A stretch of DNA of 64,000 nucleotides from Lederbergia lenta NBRC 16444 (GCF_001591545.1 NZ_BCVC01000001.1:1426001-1490000); one strand, 5' to 3'; positions 8,687 through 17,879 are shown, counted from the first letter of the stretch. Numbers and translations: made by a program. Notes: generated by a model not told the origin, from the letters alone.

Positions 8687-9366
8687 ATGGATTAAGGATC
8701 AGACTAAAACTAATACTAAAACTTTGGTTTCGCTCCCTATATGCCATTGTCACCATGCTCTTCATTCCAATCGCTGCGTATATCATTTATTCTTCCCAAT
8801 CTTATACGATCGAGGATTTAACAAGTGTGATTTATGAAAGAGCAGCCCCGTTATGGTTGATCTTCATATTGCAATGGTGCTTATCCGTTGATTTTGATTC
8901 AAAGTTTTATCTACAAGTAATGACATATCCATTTTCTAGATGGAAATTCACGATGGAAAGAATTCTGTTTGCAGCGGTTATTTTTATCGGCTTATTAAGT
9001 GTGGTAACACTCGTTTTGACACCGACCATGGGAGTTTTTGTATGGAAAAGTTTAGTGTTTACAGTTCCAGTTTACATGGCAATTATTGGATTTGTTGTTG
9101 CCGGTACTATGATTGGAGCACATTCAGTTGGCGGTTTATTGGCTGGGATTCTATTTTGGATGTGTTCTGAATTTGGCGGTATATTTTTAGGCGATCTAAA
9201 TGTAATTTTAATTAAATATGGCAGTGTGTATACGTTTGTCCATGGCGAGAGTGGTTTTTTTGCGATAGAAAATCATTGGATTCTATATAATCGCTTGTTT
9301 TATATCGGAATTGGCGGGCTACTTACCGGATTAGCTCTGTTACAATACATGCGAAAAACTGCTTAG
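8683..9366 (+). CDS. ABC transporter membrane subunit
   Basis: 227 residues with six hydrophobic segments and no soluble domain, starting at an ATG that overlaps the stop of the 716-residue permease. The N-terminal NGLRIRLKLILKLWFRSLY is a basic amphipathic start typical of ABC-2 permease subunits. It probably pairs with the large permease and the ATPase at 5664. No substrate can be inferred. The next gene, an ECF sigma factor, follows after 18 bases with its own strong Shine-Dalgarno, so it is in the same transcript. Confidence 0.8.
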   Translation: MNGLRIRLKLILKLWFRSLYAIVTMLFIPIAAYIIYSSQSYTIEDLTSVIYERAAPLWLIFILQWCLSVDFDSKFYLQVMTYPFSRWKFTMERILFAAVIFIGLLSVVTLVLTPTMGVFVWKSLVFTVPVYMAIIGFVVAGTMIGAHSVGGLLAGILFWMCSEFGGIFLGDLNVILIKYGSVYTFVHGESGFFAIENHWILYNRLFYIGIGGLLTGLALLQYMRKTA

Positions 9367-9384
9367 AAATGTGGAGGGAATGGA

Positions 9385-9933
9385 ATGCAAGACGAAGATT
9401 ATATGCGCCAATTGTCATGTGGTAATGACTCGGCATTAGATATACTTGTTTTCCGATATCATAAACCTCTATATGGTTATGTGTATCGTTTACTACAGGA
9501 TGAAAAACTTGCTGAAGATATCGTCCAGGATACTTTTCTGAAAATCTATCAACAAGGGAGAAAAGGCTATACTCCAGATCATTTTAAACCGTGGATGTAC
9601 AAAATAGCGACAAATAGTTGTAAAGATTATTGGAAAAAATCCTCAACAAAGCGAGAGTTTTTTACGGATAAGAATATGCAAGATGGGCAGATTTATCATA
9701 TTATCGATCGCCAATTGGAAAGACAATGGATGATTGATTCTTTAAACCAATTGTCCATAGATTATCAAACAGTTCTTTATTTACGTTTTTATCAAGATTT
9801 GACATATGCGGAAATCGCTTTGACATTAGATATTCCCATCAATACTGTAAAAACCCGTATTGCCCGTGGATTAAAACAGCTTGAGGGCGTGTTGATTGAG
9901 GATGAGAGAAAAGGAGTGGGGGCAAATGAGTAA
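9385..9933 (+). CDS. ECF RNA polymerase sigma factor inside the ABC operon
   Basis: 182 residues. Region 2: DILVFRYHKPLYGYVYRLL and EKLAEDIVQDTFLKIYQ. Region 4: VLYLRFYQDLTYAEIALTL and NTVKTRIARGLKQLEGV. GGAGGG lies 9-14 bases before the ATG. It overlaps the next gene by 8 bases, the classic sigma/anti-sigma coupling. The operon plan (ECF sigma with ABC transporter genes) recalls sigY-yxlCDEFG of B. subtilis, although the gene order differs and orthology is not claimed. It likely directs RNA polymerase to the promoter at 5603-5631. Confidence 0.9.
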   Translation: MQDEDYMRQLSCGNDSALDILVFRYHKPLYGYVYRLLQDEKLAEDIVQDTFLKIYQQGRKGYTPDHFKPWMYKIATNSCKDYWKKSSTKREFFTDKNMQDGQIYHIIDRQLERQWMIDSLNQLSIDYQTVLYLRFYQDLTYAEIALTLDIPINTVKTRIARGLKQLEGVLIEDERKGVGANE

Positions 9934-10726
9934 AAAACAAGAGTTAGCGGGATTAGAAAATGAGTGGAAAGAACGTTTTGATCGATTTACTGCCCCAGAG
10001 CCAACGAGAGAAAATACAATAGATTTAATTCAAAAAATAAAAGAAGTAGAAGAGATTAAGCCTATTGATATAAGGACTGAGTTGGAAACCGCTCAAACTA
10101 CACAAACGATAAAGGAAAAAGTGACAAATGCGTTTTTATCCCAATGGAATTTTTATGGGAGTACTAGTTGGTTACTGACTGGTGTTATCATGCTCATCTT
10201 AACGATTACGATTAGTCAAAATACACAAAATGAAATGACTGGTTTTTTAGCTTGGATTAAATGGATTAGTCTTATTATGATTGCTGTCATGGGCTATGCA
10301 TTTCGGTCTAAAAACGAAGGGAATCAGATCATTGAAACATTAAGTTACTATCCTTTGATCCAGCAAATGTTTACACGATTTATTTTTGTGATGGGATTAC
10401 AATTAATAATTACTTTGCCATTGAGTTTTTTTATCCTTGGAAATACTAACTCCTATTTGTATTTAATTGGTGCATTTACACCACTATTCTTCTTTGGTGT
10501 GATTGGTTTTATTAGTACGATGTGGTTTGGACAAAAGACTGGAGTTATCCTGACAGTATTTGTGTGGTCTACACAAATTTTATTCGACAAGCAATTCCAA
10601 TACATTTCTTTGTTTCAATTGCCTGAAAATGATTATTTTTTATTCATAAATGCTTGCATATTCACTGTTTCTATACTCTTATTAAGTAGCATTCTAGTAA
10701 AACAACGTTTGCTGAGGAAAAATTAA
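9926..10726 (+). CDS. Membrane protein, possible anti-sigma/ABC permease fusion
   Basis: 266 residues from the ATG at 9926, which has AAGGAG eight bases upstream; an earlier in-frame ATG at 9896 has no such site. The first 75 residues are soluble, charged and helical (WKERFDRFTAPEPTRENTID), resembling short cytoplasmic anti-sigma regions. About six membrane segments follow. It overlaps the sigma gene by 8 bases and the next ABC ATPase by 1 base. It could therefore be both the anti-sigma factor and the permease of the second ABC pair. Each part of this reading is inference from position and layout. Confidence 0.65.
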   Translation: MSKKQELAGLENEWKERFDRFTAPEPTRENTIDLIQKIKEVEEIKPIDIRTELETAQTTQTIKEKVTNAFLSQWNFYGSTSWLLTGVIMLILTITISQNTQNEMTGFLAWIKWISLIMIAVMGYAFRSKNEGNQIIETLSYYPLIQQMFTRFIFVMGLQLIITLPLSFFILGNTNSYLYLIGAFTPLFFFGVIGFISTMWFGQKTGVILTVFVWSTQILFDKQFQYISLFQLPENDYFLFINACIFTVSILLLSSILVKQRLLRKN

Positions 10727-11448
10727 TGAAGATTACGGTAAAAGAAGTCACATATGTGAAAGAAAAAACGAAAATTATCAATCAGCTTAATTGCACATTA
10801 ACAGCTGGCATTACGTATATTCTTGGAAAAAATGGAGCGGGAAAAAGCTCACTTCTAAAACTGCTCTCGACTGGATTATATCCCGATAATGGAGAGATCA
10901 ATTATTCTACATTGATTAGTGACAATGAGATAGGAAAATATCGAAAGCAGTTAAGCATAGATGAAGTAAGAACAATGATTGGATTCATGCCTCAGCATTT
11001 CAAAGGTCACTCAGAAATGAGCGTCATAAGGTATTTAACCTATATAGCGTATCATAAAGGAATACCTCATAAGCTAGTTAAATCGACAGTTGAGGGATGG
11101 TTACAAGAATCAAATTTAACTAAATATAGAAGACGGAAACTCAGTAAACTATCAGGAGGACAATTACAAAAGGTAGGACTGATTCAAGCACTCATAAACC
11201 AACCGAGAATTTGCATACTTGATGAACCATTTGAAGGATTGGATACTAAAGAAAGATTATTTTTCAAACGCAAACTACAAAGACTTTCCTTTCATAGCGT
11301 CGTGATCATTAGTACACATATACTAGAAGATATAGAGCAATCGGAAGATGTAAACTTACTCTATATGGACAATGGGGGGTTACTTTTTTATGGAGGGACG
11401 ACTAAGCTTGATCTAATAAAAGAAAAATTGAATTTCATAACTGAATAG
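10726..11448 (+). CDS. ABC transporter ATP-binding protein
   Basis: 240 residues with Walker A GKNGAGKSS, Q-loop FMPQHFKGHSEMSV, signature LSGGQLQKVGL, Walker B ICILDEPFEGLD and switch STHILEDIE. The start overlaps the upstream stop (TAATG), so it is coupled to the preceding six-TM protein, its probable permease. This is the second ATPase of the operon; its sequence differs clearly from the one at 5664, so the operon holds two distinct ABC systems or a heteromeric one. Confidence 0.9.
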   Translation: MKITVKEVTYVKEKTKIINQLNCTLTAGITYILGKNGAGKSSLLKLLSTGLYPDNGEINYSTLISDNEIGKYRKQLSIDEVRTMIGFMPQHFKGHSEMSVIRYLTYIAYHKGIPHKLVKSTVEGWLQESNLTKYRRRKLSKLSGGQLQKVGLIQALINQPRICILDEPFEGLDTKERLFFKRKLQRLSFHSVVIISTHILEDIEQSEDVNLLYMDNGGLLFYGGTTKLDLIKEKLNFITE

Positions 11449-11482
11449 TTTCAGTTTTTTAAGTTGATAAAGGGAGGACAAA

Positions 11483-12004
11483 ATGCGATTTTATATGGAT
11501 GCTGGTGATACTAATTTGATCGGAGTGGCCAATGCCGAGCAGTACAAGTCGTTTGTAGATGAAGATTGGGAGTTAGATATACTACTGAAACATTTTAATG
11601 ATGAAATGAAAAATGGACATATTTTGGTGTGCCAGATGACTGAAGAAGGCATTGAACATTCATGGAACGTCGAAGTGAAAATAGGTACAAATACAGTAGA
11701 ACATAAATGCTTTAGACGAACGGAAGGCTATATAAAAGTAACCGATAATCAATTATATTTAGTTGATTATGACTGTCTTACGATGGCAGCACAATTCGAA
11801 AGTGATAAAGTACCTGATAAAAATTGTTCCCGTTATAAAATTGATATTGAAAATGGCATATACAAAGTTACTATTGTTCAATATTATAATGTAGATAAAG
11901 ATGAATATGTTGGAACGAGCGACAAAGATATGTTGCTTCATTTTACAAAAGTAGCTGAATTCCAACAATCAATTAATCATGTTTTATGGGGTAATTATCA
12001 TTGA
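11483..12004 (+). CDS. Hypothetical cytoplasmic protein
   Basis: 173 residues, acidic, without signal peptide or membrane segment; starts MRFYMDAGDTNLIGVANAEQ. I do not recognise it. AAAGGGAGGAC before the ATG is a strong ribosome binding site. It follows the second ABC ATPase by 34 bases with no terminator between, so it may be the last gene of the ABC/sigma operon. Single cysteines and no obvious catalytic motif. Its pattern of short beta strands would suit a small binding or immunity-type protein, but nothing in the sequence proves it. Confidence 0.65.
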   Translation: MRFYMDAGDTNLIGVANAEQYKSFVDEDWELDILLKHFNDEMKNGHILVCQMTEEGIEHSWNVEVKIGTNTVEHKCFRRTEGYIKVTDNQLYLVDYDCLTMAAQFESDKVPDKNCSRYKIDIENGIYKVTIVQYYNVDKDEYVGTSDKDMLLHFTKVAEFQQSINHVLWGNYH

Positions 12005-12141
12005 TAACAAAAAACTGTCTACTATGTTCGTTTAGGATATAAGGTTATACTTCCCTAAGATAGAAAACTCCGCTAACTTTATAAACTAGTTTTGTTGCTC
12101 TTATTTTTACTAATCCATCATTTAATCATAAATAAAAATGA

Positions 12142-12181
12142 AACTACCCTTAACTAGCAGGGCCTTAAAGGGTGGTTTTTA
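12142..12181 (+). terminator. Terminator of the ABC/sigma operon
   Basis: Stem AACTACCCTT (12142-12151) with AAGGGTGGTT (12168-12177), one G-T wobble, followed by T run. It is 137 bases past the last stop. Confidence 0.75.
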
Positions 12182-12303
12182 ATATATGTATTAATCTAAG
12201 GGATACTGTATTAAGCTCACAATTCATAAATTGGCTCTTTAGATGATTTCACTTAAAATAGTAATATTACATCGACTTTTCATTTTAAAGGAGACTTATC
12301 ATT

Positions 12304-13293
12304 TTGAAAGCTACATGTGTTACGTTTTACGAGTTTGGGAGTCCTGAAAATGTATTGAAAGTGGAAAACAAAAGCATTCAGCAACCTATGAATGGGGAGG
12401 TCCTTGTGCGAATGACGATGCGTCCAATCAACCCATCTGACTTATTACCGATTTTTGGCACGTATTCTCATCGTATTTCTTTGCCTTCCATACCTGGCTA
12501 TGAAGGGGTTGGTGTTGTTGAAGAAATAGGACCTTTCGTTTCTCATGACCTAATTGGCAGGCGCGTTCTTCCTTTACGCGGAGAAGGAACGTGGCAAGAA
12601 TTTGTGAGAACATCTGCAAATCTGGCTGTTCCTATACCTCATTCTATTAGGGATGAAACTGCGGCACAATTATATATCAATCCGCTAACTGCATGGCTGA
12701 CTTGTACAGACGTTTTAGCACTTAAACCAGAAGATATATTATTAGTAAATGCCGGCGGCTCTGCAATTGGCAGGATCTTTGCCCAACTATCTAATATTCT
12801 CGGATTTCGACTTATTGCTGTGACAAGAAATAATGTACATACTAAAGAGCTACTCCAATTAGGGGCTTCAGATGTAATAAATACATCAGATACATCCTTA
12901 CATTCCATGGTAATGGAATTAACAGAAGGACGTGGAGCGAACGCCGCCATTGACTCTGTGGGCGGAGTAGAGGGCACAGAGTTAGCTTTTTGCCTTCAAC
13001 CTGATGGTATTATATTAACTATTGGGCTTTTATCAGGTCAACCTATAAATTGGGCAAAAATTTCTAAACAAACAAAAGTAAAAGTCAAAATGTTTCATTT
13101 AAGGCATTGGAATCAACAAGTATCCGTGGAAAAATGGCAAGAAACTTTTGACTATATATTCACTTTACTAAACAATAAAAAACTAAGGCTTATGATCCCT
13201 AATTCTCATTATGCTTTATCAGAGGTTCATGAAGCTATTCGTTTTGTTGAATCCTCTAGCGGAAACAAAGGGAAAACTCTTTTATTCAGTTAA
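12304..13293 (+). CDS. Zinc-free MDR oxidoreductase (quinone/enoyl reductase type)
   Basis: 329 residues of the medium-chain dehydrogenase/reductase superfamily. N-terminal GroES-like part with VRMTMRPINPSDLLPIFGTY and GYEGVGVVEEIG; Rossmann part with LVNAGGSAIGRIFAQL (NADPH site) and later GANAAIDSVGG. No structural or catalytic zinc Cys cluster is present, which points to the quinone oxidoreductase / 2-enoyl thioester reductase branch. Start is TTG at 12304 with AAAGGAG upstream. Stands alone between a terminator and a small membrane protein gene. The substrate is unknown. Confidence 0.85.
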   Translation: MKATCVTFYEFGSPENVLKVENKSIQQPMNGEVLVRMTMRPINPSDLLPIFGTYSHRISLPSIPGYEGVGVVEEIGPFVSHDLIGRRVLPLRGEGTWQEFVRTSANLAVPIPHSIRDETAAQLYINPLTAWLTCTDVLALKPEDILLVNAGGSAIGRIFAQLSNILGFRLIAVTRNNVHTKELLQLGASDVINTSDTSLHSMVMELTEGRGANAAIDSVGGVEGTELAFCLQPDGIILTIGLLSGQPINWAKISKQTKVKVKMFHLRHWNQQVSVEKWQETFDYIFTLLNNKKLRLMIPNSHYALSEVHEAIRFVESSSGNKGKTLLFS

Positions 13294-13394
13294 TAGAGAC
13301 GTTGTTGTATGTCATACAACTTTGTTAATTAAACTGTATTGAGGAAAAAAGTGTTGTATAATTTTACTATATTGATCAACTTAGGAGGATTTAA

Positions 13395-13595
13395 ATGGAA
13401 TATAGCGGAAATGGTTTATTTGCTCTATTTGCTTTTATACCTATCATTTTATATTTAGCCATTCTTGGTTTTGGCATTTATTTTGTAATTAAAGTAATTA
13501 AATTTATAAATGCAAAGACAATATCTGATCGAGAAAGAAATGCCAAGCTCGATGAGTTAATTCAAGTTATCAGTAAAAATAAAAATGACGAATAA
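13395..13595 (+). CDS. Small single-pass membrane protein
   Basis: 66 residues: a hydrophobic stretch of about 25-30 residues (FALFAFIPIILYLAILGFGI) followed by a charged tail RERNAKLDELIQVISKNK. TTAGGAGGATTTAAATG is a strong start. Small proteins of this build are common in Bacillaceae, without a known role. Directly upstream of the nitronate monooxygenase-like gene and possibly cotranscribed. Confidence 0.7.
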   Translation: MEYSGNGLFALFAFIPIILYLAILGFGIYFVIKVIKFINAKTISDRERNAKLDELIQVISKNKNDE

Positions 13596-13644
13596 AATTA
13601 ATCATGATGAAAAAAGTATTCTTGGATATGCGGAGGTGCAATCT

Positions 13645-14718
13645 TTGCTTCATAATGAAATGACGAAACGCATGCAAATAGAACATCCAATTATTCAAGC
13701 TCCGATGGCCGGGGGCATAACGACTGCGAAATTAGTGGCTGCTGTATCAAATAGTGGTGGCTTAGGATCGATTGGAGCAGGGTATTTAACCCCTGCCCAG
13801 TTGCGTAAACAAATCAAGGAAGTAAAACAACTAACAACGAGAAACTTTGGAGTAAATCTATTTATCCCGAATGAATGTAAAGTTTCAAAGGACCAAATTA
13901 CAATTGCTAATAATGTGCTGCAACCCATTCGTGACAAATTAAACGTTCAACAAGATAAATTGGAAATGCCTACTTTTAGCCGTATGTCTGAACTATTTAA
14001 CGAACAAATAAAAATAGTGATTGAAGAAAAAGTTCCTATTTGCTCCTTTACCTTTGGTATTCCTACCAAAGAAGTAATTGCCGAATTAAAACAAAACCAA
14101 ATTATTTTAATAGGAACTGCTACAACTGTGCGTGAAGCAATGGAAATCGAAAGGATCGGAATGGATATTGTTGTCGGTCAAGGTAGTGAGGCTGGCGGAC
14201 ATCGTGGGAATTTTATCAATAATTTTCAAGAAGGTTTAATTGGGCTCATGTCACTTATTCCACAAGTTGTTGACAATGTAAGTATACCAGTAATTGCTGC
14301 AGGTGGAATTATGGATGGTAGAGGTTTAATGGCCTCTCTCTGCCTAGGAGCGAAAGGTGTACAAATGGGTACTGCTTTTTTAGCTTGTATAGAGAGTGGA
14401 GCACATCCGTTACATAAAGAAGCTATCCTTCAAGCTAGTGAAGAGCAAACTGTTTTAACTCGAACCTTCTCTGGAAAATGGGCTAGAGGGATTAAAAATA
14501 ACTTTATTGAAGAAATGCAGGAGCACGAACTGAATTTACCTGATTTCCCAGTTCAAAATACACTTACACAATCTATAAGAAAAGCTTCTTCCTCACAAAA
14601 TAATCAAGATTTTATGTCGCTTTGGTCTGGACAAAGTCCAAGATTGGCTAAAAATCAATCCGTTGAAACATTCATGAATAGCATCATAACGGATGCAACT
14701 AAATTACGACTTACTTGA
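13645..14718 (+). CDS. FMN-dependent nitronate monooxygenase-like oxidoreductase
   Basis: 357 residues of the 2-nitropropane dioxygenase / nitronate monooxygenase TIM-barrel family (YrpB-like; FabK is a relative). Motifs: HPIIQAPMAGG at the N-terminus, GQGSEAGGHRG for flavin phosphate with the active-site His, and IPVIAAGGIMDGRGL. The start is set at TTG 13645, in frame, because GGAGGT (13632-13637) lies seven bases before it; the upstream ATG at 13585 overlaps the previous gene and has no site. The protein then begins two short helices before the barrel, as in relatives. It would oxidise nitroalkane toxins or act as an NAD(P)H:flavin-linked enzyme. Confidence 0.85.
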   Translation: MLHNEMTKRMQIEHPIIQAPMAGGITTAKLVAAVSNSGGLGSIGAGYLTPAQLRKQIKEVKQLTTRNFGVNLFIPNECKVSKDQITIANNVLQPIRDKLNVQQDKLEMPTFSRMSELFNEQIKIVIEEKVPICSFTFGIPTKEVIAELKQNQIILIGTATTVREAMEIERIGMDIVVGQGSEAGGHRGNFINNFQEGLIGLMSLIPQVVDNVSIPVIAAGGIMDGRGLMASLCLGAKGVQMGTAFLACIESGAHPLHKEAILQASEEQTVLTRTFSGKWARGIKNNFIEEMQEHELNLPDFPVQNTLTQSIRKASSSQNNQDFMSLWSGQSPRLAKNQSVETFMNSIITDATKLRLT

Positions 14719-14730
14719 ATTACATAATAA

Positions 14731-14766
14731 AAGAACAACACTTTCTAAAAGTAATGTTGTTCTTCC
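14731..14766 (+). terminator. Terminator after the nitronate monooxygenase gene
   Basis: Stem AAGAACAACA (14731-14740) with TGTTGTTCTT (14755-14764), 12 bases after the stop. T content follows on both strands, so it may work both ways. Confidence 0.75.
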
Positions 14767-14878
14767 ATTCACTTTCCCTGTTCTCTAAAAATCCGAACAA
14801 TATACTGAGTTTATCAAAGATAAATCCGTTTTCGATTCCGCTTATTGTTAAGATACTTGAATAAATCTCCGTCCCTAT

Positions 14879-14915
14879 AGATCCTTTCATACATTATATT
14901 ATTATGAAAGGATCT
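14879..14915. repeat. Perfect 13-bp inverted repeat upstream of the ABC-F gene
   Basis: AGATCCTTTCATA (14879-14891) and its exact complement (14903-14915) with an 11-base AT loop. There is no T run after it, so it is not a standard terminator. It lies 130 bases before the ABC-F start and may be part of its leader or a protein-binding site. Confidence 0.6.
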
Positions 14916-15045
14916 TGCTGTTCATCATATTCCGCTCTATCCTCATCCACAAAATACCTTTATAATAAAAAAGATTCAAATGTCTCAATTATGGACATGT
15001 TGATTAGGTAGAAACAATCTTAGTTAAGGAAAAGGTGTTTGCTAT

Positions 15046-16602
15046 ATGAGTTTATTAACTGTAGAAAATTTAAGTCACGGCTTTGGAGACCGCGTGATTT
15101 TTGAAGACGTGTCTTTTCGATTATTGCAAGGAGAACATATTGGGTTGATTGGTGCGAACGGAGAAGGAAAGTCTACGTTCATGAATATTATTACGCGTAA
15201 ATTAGAGCCCGATGCAGGAACAGTCAGTTGGTCCAAGCGAGTGCGAGTCGGCTATTTGGATCAGCATGTTGAATTAAAACAGGGAATGAGCATCCGTGAT
15301 GTACTTCGGACAGCGTTTCAATATTTATATGACAAAGAAGCGGAAATGAATGCACTCTTTGCGAAGATGGCTGAGGTTGATGCGGATGAACTGGAAGTAC
15401 TCCTTGAAGAGACAGGTCAAATACAAGATGACTTATCACATAATGATTTTTACATTCTCGATTCAAAAGTAGAAGAAGTAGCGAACGGACTCGGATTGGA
15501 TGAATTCGGCCTTGACCGAGATGTTCATGATTTGAGCGGAGGTCAGCGGACAAAGGTTTTGCTAGGGAAGTTGTTGCTGGAGAAACCAGACATTTTGCTA
15601 CTTGATGAGCCAACAAACTATTTGGATGTCGAGCATATCAATTGGTTGCGCAATTATTTACAGAATTACGCAAATGCGTTCATTTTGATATCCCATGATA
15701 TTCCATTCTTGAATAGCGTTGTTCAACTTATTTATCATATGGAGAATCAAGAGATCACCCGTTATGCTGGGGATTATAATGAATTTTTGCGTGTGCATGA
15801 GATGAAAAAGCAACAGTTGGAGGCTGCCTTCAAGAAACAGCAAAAGGAAATTGCCCATCTTAAAGACTTTGTGGCCCGCAATAAAGCGAATGCGGCTACG
15901 AGTAAAATGGCCATGTCCCGCCAGAAGAAGCTAGATAAGATGGAAGTTATTGAATTAGATGCAGAAAAACCGAAGCCACAATTCAATTTCAAACAAGCAC
16001 GAACACCAGGAAGATTTCTGTTCCAAACGAAAGGGCTCGTCATCGGTTATGATGAAGCTTTGTCTAAAGAGCTAGACTTAACAATGGAACGCGGACAGAA
16101 AATCGCCTTATCAGGTGCAAACGGAATCGGAAAAACAACACTTTTGAAAAGTATACTTGGGGAAATCCCCGCACTTTCCGGTTCTGTTGAACATGGAGAA
16201 CATCTAGAAATCGGATATTTCGAACAGGAAGCGAAAGAAGACAACAATCGTACATGCTTGGAGGAAATTTGGGAAGCCTTCCCCCACTTTACACAATATG
16301 AAGTGCGTGCTGCGTTAGCTCGATGTGGATTGACGACTAAGCACATTGAAAGCAAAGTAAAAGTATTAAGTGGTGGTGAACGGGCAAAAGTTCGTTTATG
16401 TAAATTAATCAATCGCGAAACAAATCTGCTCGTTCTTGACGAACCGACGAATCACCTTGATAAAGAAGCGAAGGATGAGTTAAAACGCGCCTTAATAGAA
16501 TACAATGGTAGCGTTCTGCTGATTTCTCATGAACCTGATTTTTATGAAAGTGTTGTAACAGACGTTTGGAACGGCGAGAGTTGGACGACAAAGGTGTTTT
16601 AA
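15046..16602 (+). CDS. ykpA: ABC-F family ATPase, YkpA-type
   Basis: 518 residues with two ABC ATPase domains and no membrane segment. Domain 1: Walker A GANGEGKST, signature LSGGQRTKVLLG, Walker B LLLLDEPTNYLD. Linker of charged helices (MKKQQLEAAFKKQQKEIAHL). Domain 2: GANGIGKTT, LSGGERAKVRLC, LLVLDEPTNHLD. Length and linker fit YkpA/YbiT rather than antibiotic-resistance ABC-F proteins such as Vga or Lsa. ABC-F proteins act on the ribosome at the E site. Base composition seems somewhat richer in GC than its neighbours, which may reflect expression or transfer. AAAAGGTG precedes the ATG. Confidence 0.92.
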   Translation: MSLLTVENLSHGFGDRVIFEDVSFRLLQGEHIGLIGANGEGKSTFMNIITRKLEPDAGTVSWSKRVRVGYLDQHVELKQGMSIRDVLRTAFQYLYDKEAEMNALFAKMAEVDADELEVLLEETGQIQDDLSHNDFYILDSKVEEVANGLGLDEFGLDRDVHDLSGGQRTKVLLGKLLLEKPDILLLDEPTNYLDVEHINWLRNYLQNYANAFILISHDIPFLNSVVQLIYHMENQEITRYAGDYNEFLRVHEMKKQQLEAAFKKQQKEIAHLKDFVARNKANAATSKMAMSRQKKLDKMEVIELDAEKPKPQFNFKQARTPGRFLFQTKGLVIGYDEALSKELDLTMERGQKIALSGANGIGKTTLLKSILGEIPALSGSVEHGEHLEIGYFEQEAKEDNNRTCLEEIWEAFPHFTQYEVRAALARCGLTTKHIESKVKVLSGGERAKVRLCKLINRETNLLVLDEPTNHLDKEAKDELKRALIEYNGSVLLISHEPDFYESVVTDVWNGESWTTKVF

Positions 16603-17208
16603 TAGGAAAGTAATGAAAGACTTATGTGACAGAACGTCATATTATAGAACTGTTACATTAAGATCCGTAAAAATATTGTAATTCAGTTAGTAAATAGAAA
16701 AAGATTGAGATTAAATTTGTATAGAATAATTGATATTCATAAATTTGGTGAATTCTTCGCTATATATTTCAGATTTTAAATGATATGCCATGAACGCAGT
16801 TTAGTTCATGGCTATTTTTTGTCGTTACAAAAGAGGAGAATATTTATTCCATTTAGCATACTCTGAAAAAAATCGCTTTTTAAAATATCGTGTTATCGTT
16901 CAAAAAGAGAGGTGGTGTAGGGGCACTAAGCTGGACAAGGAGAGAAGTTATTGTAACATTATGCGATGACATCCATTATATCATGTCTGTTGAAATTTCT
17001 ATTGTGTCCCCTGAAATACAGCAATACATAAAAGGGGAATAACTTTGAATATTATTAATGTTCTAAGCCTTTTCATTCAATTATAGAAAATGTTATAATT
17101 CAACAAATATTCACATCTTCGTTCTAAATCACCTTGAATTTGTTTCCCAAAAGAAATAACCTTGTTAATGAGCGATGAATTGATTCGGATAGAAAAGGAG
17201 GATGTATC
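16603..17208. other. Intergenic region with one terminator and no clear gene
   Basis: About 600 bases. It holds the hairpin at 16785-16820. An open frame of 50 codons runs from a GTG at 16890 to a TAA at 17042 but has no ribosome binding site and no recognisable product. The remainder is AT-rich. Confidence 0.5.
16785..16820 (+). terminator. Terminator hairpin
   Basis: GCCATGAAC (16787-16795) pairs with GTTCATGGC (16804-16812), then TATTTTTTG. It is 185 bases past the ABC-F stop, the nearest gene on this strand. Confidence 0.8.
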
Positions 17209-17784
17209 ATGTTACCAATTGAACGCCGACAACAAATACTAACATGGTTACAACAAGAAGAATCGTTGCGTATTGCTGAAATTAGCAATAGATTAAATGT
17301 ATCAGAAATGACCGTCTATCGTGATTTAAAACCATTAATTGATGAGAAGAAGATATTAAAGACATCTAATGGAATTACTCTTTCAGTAGAAAGTTATGCT
17401 TCTACCAACACTTGCTCTTATTGTTATAAGCCTACAAATTCTCGGTTATCTGTTCAACTTATTAAGAACAACCAACAAGTAGAGAATACATGTTGTGCTC
17501 ATTGTGGTTTATTACGTTATCAAGATATCGCAGAGGAAGTTGCGCAAATCATCTGTCAAGATTTTTTAAAAGACACTACCATTAGTGCCAAAATGGCAAC
17601 GTTTCTTTTGAATGCAGATCTCTCGCTTAATTGCTGTCAACCACAGGTTATACCTTTTGATTCTTTGCAGCAAGCGGAAAAATTCCAAAAAGGATTCGGT
17701 GGGAATATATATAGCTTTGAAGAAGCAATGAGTGCAATACATAAGGAAATGAATGGCCAAACCCATTGTCATTCAAAAATGTAA
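17209..17784 (+). CDS. DeoR-type regulator with a Cys-rich C-terminal domain
   Basis: 191 residues. The first 55 are a DeoR winged helix (ERRQQILTWLQQEESLRIAE, then NVSEMTVYRDLKPLIDE). Instead of a sugar-phosphate domain, the C-terminal part carries CSYCYKP near residue 64 and CCAHCGLLRY near residue 94, with more Cys and His towards the end (LSLNCCQP, QTHCHSKM). This looks like a NosL/TRASH-type metal site. GGAGG precedes the ATG. The next gene, 95 bases on, codes for a His-rich lipoprotein, so a metal-sensing regulator (copper or zinc) is the likely role. Metal binding is inference. Confidence 0.75.
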   Translation: MLPIERRQQILTWLQQEESLRIAEISNRLNVSEMTVYRDLKPLIDEKKILKTSNGITLSVESYASTNTCSYCYKPTNSRLSVQLIKNNQQVENTCCAHCGLLRYQDIAEEVAQIICQDFLKDTTISAKMATFLLNADLSLNCCQPQVIPFDSLQQAEKFQKGFGGNIYSFEEAMSAIHKEMNGQTHCHSKM

Positions 17785-17879
17785 TAGCAATCAATATGGA
17801 AAATACTCCTCTAATAACAGGGTGAATTATATGACCTGTTTTTAATAAAAATATCTTATAGAAGTGGGGAAGGAAACTT

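Noticed and set aside
16890-17042. 50-codon frame from GTG in the gap after the ABC-F gene
   Set aside because: No Shine-Dalgarno, no recognisable domain; composition is compatible with chance.
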